Source: Mesorhizobium huakuii (GTDB lineage: Bacteria; Pseudomonadota; Alphaproteobacteria; Rhizobiales; Rhizobiaceae). From it: a stretch of 64,000 nucleotides of DNA. Both the position numbers and the translations under genes were made by a program. The DNA lies in assembly GCF_014189455.1 (NCBI RefSeq), contig NZ_CP050296.1:2910001-2974000 (forward strand). Direction: 5' to 3'. The notes under the pieces are model-generated. The model saw only the letters and a list, made by a program, of their open reading frames with translations, was not told the DNA's origin and did not search any database. Shown piece after piece: positions 62,722-64,000 of this stretch; positions within the stretch are counted from its first letter, which is position 1; each line of letters opens with the position of its first letter.

Positions 62722-63045
62722 TTGAAGAACGTCCTCTTCGTCTGCAGCCAAAACCGCTTGCGCAGCCCGACGGCAGAGCAGGTGTTTTCAACGCGCCGGG
62801 ACATTGAGGTTGCGTCGGCAGGCACAAACCACGATGCCGACACGCCGCTGACGCATGAGCTCGTCGCCTGGGCCGACATCATCTTCGTCATGGAAAAGGT
62901 GCATCGCACCAAGCTGCAGAAGAAATTCAAGACGAGCCTGAACAAGGTCCGGGTCATCTGCCTCGATATACCGGACAACTATGAATTCATGGATCTGGAG
63001 CTGATCGACGTTCTAAAGGCGCGCGTTTCACGCTATCTGGGGTGA
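62722..63045 (+). CDS. Low-molecular-weight phosphotyrosine phosphatase-like protein
   Basis: The 107-residue protein, starting at a TTG just after hemW, has the P-loop CSQNRLRSPTAEQVF (C-x5-R-S) and the general-acid region LDIPDNYEFMD. It is shorter than classical LMW phosphatases (about 150 residues) and belongs to the short form found as stand-alone proteins. It may act on tyrosine phosphate or on arsenate. Confidence 0.85.
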   Translation: MKNVLFVCSQNRLRSPTAEQVFSTRRDIEVASAGTNHDADTPLTHELVAWADIIFVMEKVHRTKLQKKFKTSLNKVRVICLDIPDNYEFMDLELIDVLKARVSRYLG

Positions 63046-63084
63046 CCCAGACGAAGTTAGAACGGTCTCGGCCAGTCGCGCTTG

Positions 63085-63273
63085 TCAGGCGTCGTGCTTG
63101 AAACGGCGCTTGCCGCGATCCTTCTCGGCATGCGCCTCTCCGTTCCGGGCCGGTTTGGCGTCGGCCTTTTCGCGGCGAACGCTGTGCTGGTCGTTCATCG
63201 GATGCGGGGGCACGCCTTCCCTGGCGGTTTTCGTTTCAAGACGGGTGATGAAGATATCGAAGCGATTGGGCAT
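63085..63273 (-). CDS. Small basic hypothetical protein
   Basis: A 62-residue hydrophilic protein, MPNRFDIFITRLETKTAREGVPPHPMNDQHSVRREKADAK, ending in basic KKDRGKRRFKHDA-like sequence. It starts 7 bp after the stop of the small gene at 63281-63466, so it may be translated by coupling. Its composition is that of a disordered protein. Function unknown. Confidence 0.5.
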   Translation of the reverse strand: MPNRFDIFITRLETKTAREGVPPHPMNDQHSVRREKADAKPARNGEAHAEKDRGKRRFKHDA

Positions 63274-63280
63274 CGTTCGG

Positions 63281-63466
63281 TCAGTGCTCCGTCGTGCGGT
63301 CGGGGTTGTTGTCGGAAAGCCTGACATTCGTCGGCAGGGCGGTTGTCGCCTGCTTGGTCGGGCTGGTGTCGGTCTTGGCAGGCAGGCGCTTGTCCCTGGG
63401 GGCGGCAACGCGCTTGCGGCCGGCATAGTAGGGCTCGAAAGCGTCCTGTATCTTCAGGCTATCCAT
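63281..63466 (-). CDS. Small hypothetical protein
   Basis: A 61-residue protein, MDSLKIQDAFEPYYAGRKRVAAPRDKRLPAKTDTSPTKQ, with a short ordered start and a polar tail. GGAGGACAGG directly before the ATG gives good support. It and the next small gene form a minus-strand pair between the phosphatase-like gene and rsmI. Function unknown. Confidence 0.6.
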   Translation of the reverse strand: MDSLKIQDAFEPYYAGRKRVAAPRDKRLPAKTDTSPTKQATTALPTNVRLSDNNPDRTTEH

Positions 63467-63633
63467 CCTGTCCTCCTCCGGAATCAGGGGCTAAATCTGC
63501 CAATGCCGGTTTGGTTCCCCACTGTGGCAAAGGAATGGCGAGTTCCTTACATCGACGACAGCTTTTGCAAGGCCGCGCCAGCCATGCCAAACAAGGTTTG
63601 GCAGGCCAAACAGGCTGAATGGAGACGGTATCA

Positions 63634-64000
63634 GTGACAGACGAGACGGGCAGACGCAGCTATGTGGTCGGGCAGACCGAAATTCCCGCCCGTCCGCTCG
63701 AGCCGGCGCTCTATCTGGTGGCGACCCCGATCGGCAATCTCGCCGACATCACCTTGCGCGCGCTGGAGACGCTGGCCGCCGCCGACATCGTCGCTTGCGA
63801 GGACACCAGGGTGTCGCGCGTGCTGCTCGACCGCTACGGCATCCGCCGCCGCACCACGGCCTATCACGAGCACAATGCCGGCGAGGCCGGGCCGAAACTG
63901 ATCGCGGCGCTTCAGGCCGGCCAGAGCGTGGCGTTGATTTCTGATGCCGGCACGCCGCTGGTCTCCGATCCCGGCTATCGCTTGGTGGGCGAGGCCATCG
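63634..64000 (+). CDS. rsmI: 16S rRNA (cytidine-1402-2'-O)-methyltransferase, 5' part
   Basis: The frame from GTG 63634 (GGAGACGG about 6 bp upstream) runs off the end of the window. It encodes [54 protein letters not shown] and [18 protein letters not shown], the signatures of RsmI, which methylates C1402 of 16S rRNA. About 122 of some 290 residues are present. In rhizobia it lies near hemW, as here. Confidence 0.95.
   Translation, partial: MTDETGRRSYVVGQTEIPARPLEPALYLVATPIGNLADITLRALETLAAADIVACEDTRVSRVLLDRYGIRRRTTAYHEHNAGEAGPKLIAALQAGQSVALISDAGTPLVSDPGYRLVGEAI

Noticed and set aside
61371..62978. 535-residue minus-strand open frame across hemW
   Set aside because: Antisense to hemW and to the phosphatase-like gene.

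Overview
The window reads as chromosomal DNA of a high-GC alphaproteobacterium of the order Rhizobiales, most likely Mesorhizobium or a close relative. The evidence is the gene order hrcA / rph / rdgB / hemW / rsmI at the right end, a DUF680-like small exported protein (a family I recall as typical of Mesorhizobium), DUF1127 small proteins, an Irr-type iron control element in front of an mbfA-like ferritin/VIT1 gene, and several families of intergenic palindromic repeats of the kind common in rhizobia. I see no tRNA, rRNA, CRISPR array, insertion sequence or prophage.

Layout. 1-4.1 kb: the 3' end of a secreted protein, a small monooxygenase-like protein, then three consecutive exported proteins (DUF1223 thioredoxin fold with CxxC, a methionine-rich repeat protein, and an exported one-cysteine MsrA) and a convergent exported protein. 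4.1-7.5 kb: DUF1127 and DUF4242 proteins and a large ATPase-LuxR regulator. 7.5-12 kb: cytochrome bd-type oxidase (cydA frameshifted, cydB) and an ABC-2 exporter. 12-17.2 kb: DUF2156 protein, flavin monooxygenase, a MarR-GNAT operon with a perfect operator palindrome, and an ion channel. 17.3-24 kb: PhoX phosphatase with a Pho-box-like site, a Gly/Asn repeat protein, a two-component system, an SMR-like protein and a PAP2 phosphatase. 24-29 kb: XRE regulator and SulP transporter; HAD dehalogenase and EamA exporter divergent from a LysR gene. 29-33 kb: DNA glycosylase, SnoaL protein, SMP-30 propeller divergent from an XRE regulator, and a membrane M50-like metalloprotease of lower GC. 33-37.4 kb: a CHAD gene remnant, a class III nucleotide cyclase, a YiiX-like hydrolase, CHAD and CYTH genes. 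37.4-41.2 kb: TetR-HlyD-ABC-permease efflux operon behind a 24-bp palindrome. 41.3-47.7 kb: DUF680, DUF4242, AraC, threonine dehydratase, iron-regulated mbfA, ABM/NIPSNAP/DUF1127 genes and an ArsR regulator. 47.7-51 kb: LigD and Ku (non-homologous end joining). 51.4-56.7 kb: DCC protein, YciI plus ECF42-type sigma factor, glutathione S-transferase, cysK, LysE exporter. 56.8-64 kb: PQQ-type sugar dehydrogenase, hrcA, rph, VOC protein, rdgB, hemW, phosphatase-like protein, two small proteins and the start of rsmI.

A strong feature of the sequence itself is the number of single-base frameshifts. At least twelve otherwise complete genes are broken by exactly one inserted or missing base, about half in runs of five or more identical bases. 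Most are best explained as base-calling errors in the assembly rather than real pseudogenes, and the affected entries give the inferred intact gene.

The most interesting biological proposal is the exported redox cluster at 1.4-3.4 kb: a CxxC thioredoxin-fold protein, a protein built from DAMKPA repeats with 11 methionines and no cysteine after its signal peptide, and an exported MsrA that has only its catalytic cysteine and therefore needs an outside reductant. Together they could form a methionine-based oxidant sink and repair system in the periplasm. Next in interest are the CYTH-CHAD locus with a duplicated CHAD remnant flanking a cyclase gene, and the M50-like protease with an extra C-terminal helical domain.
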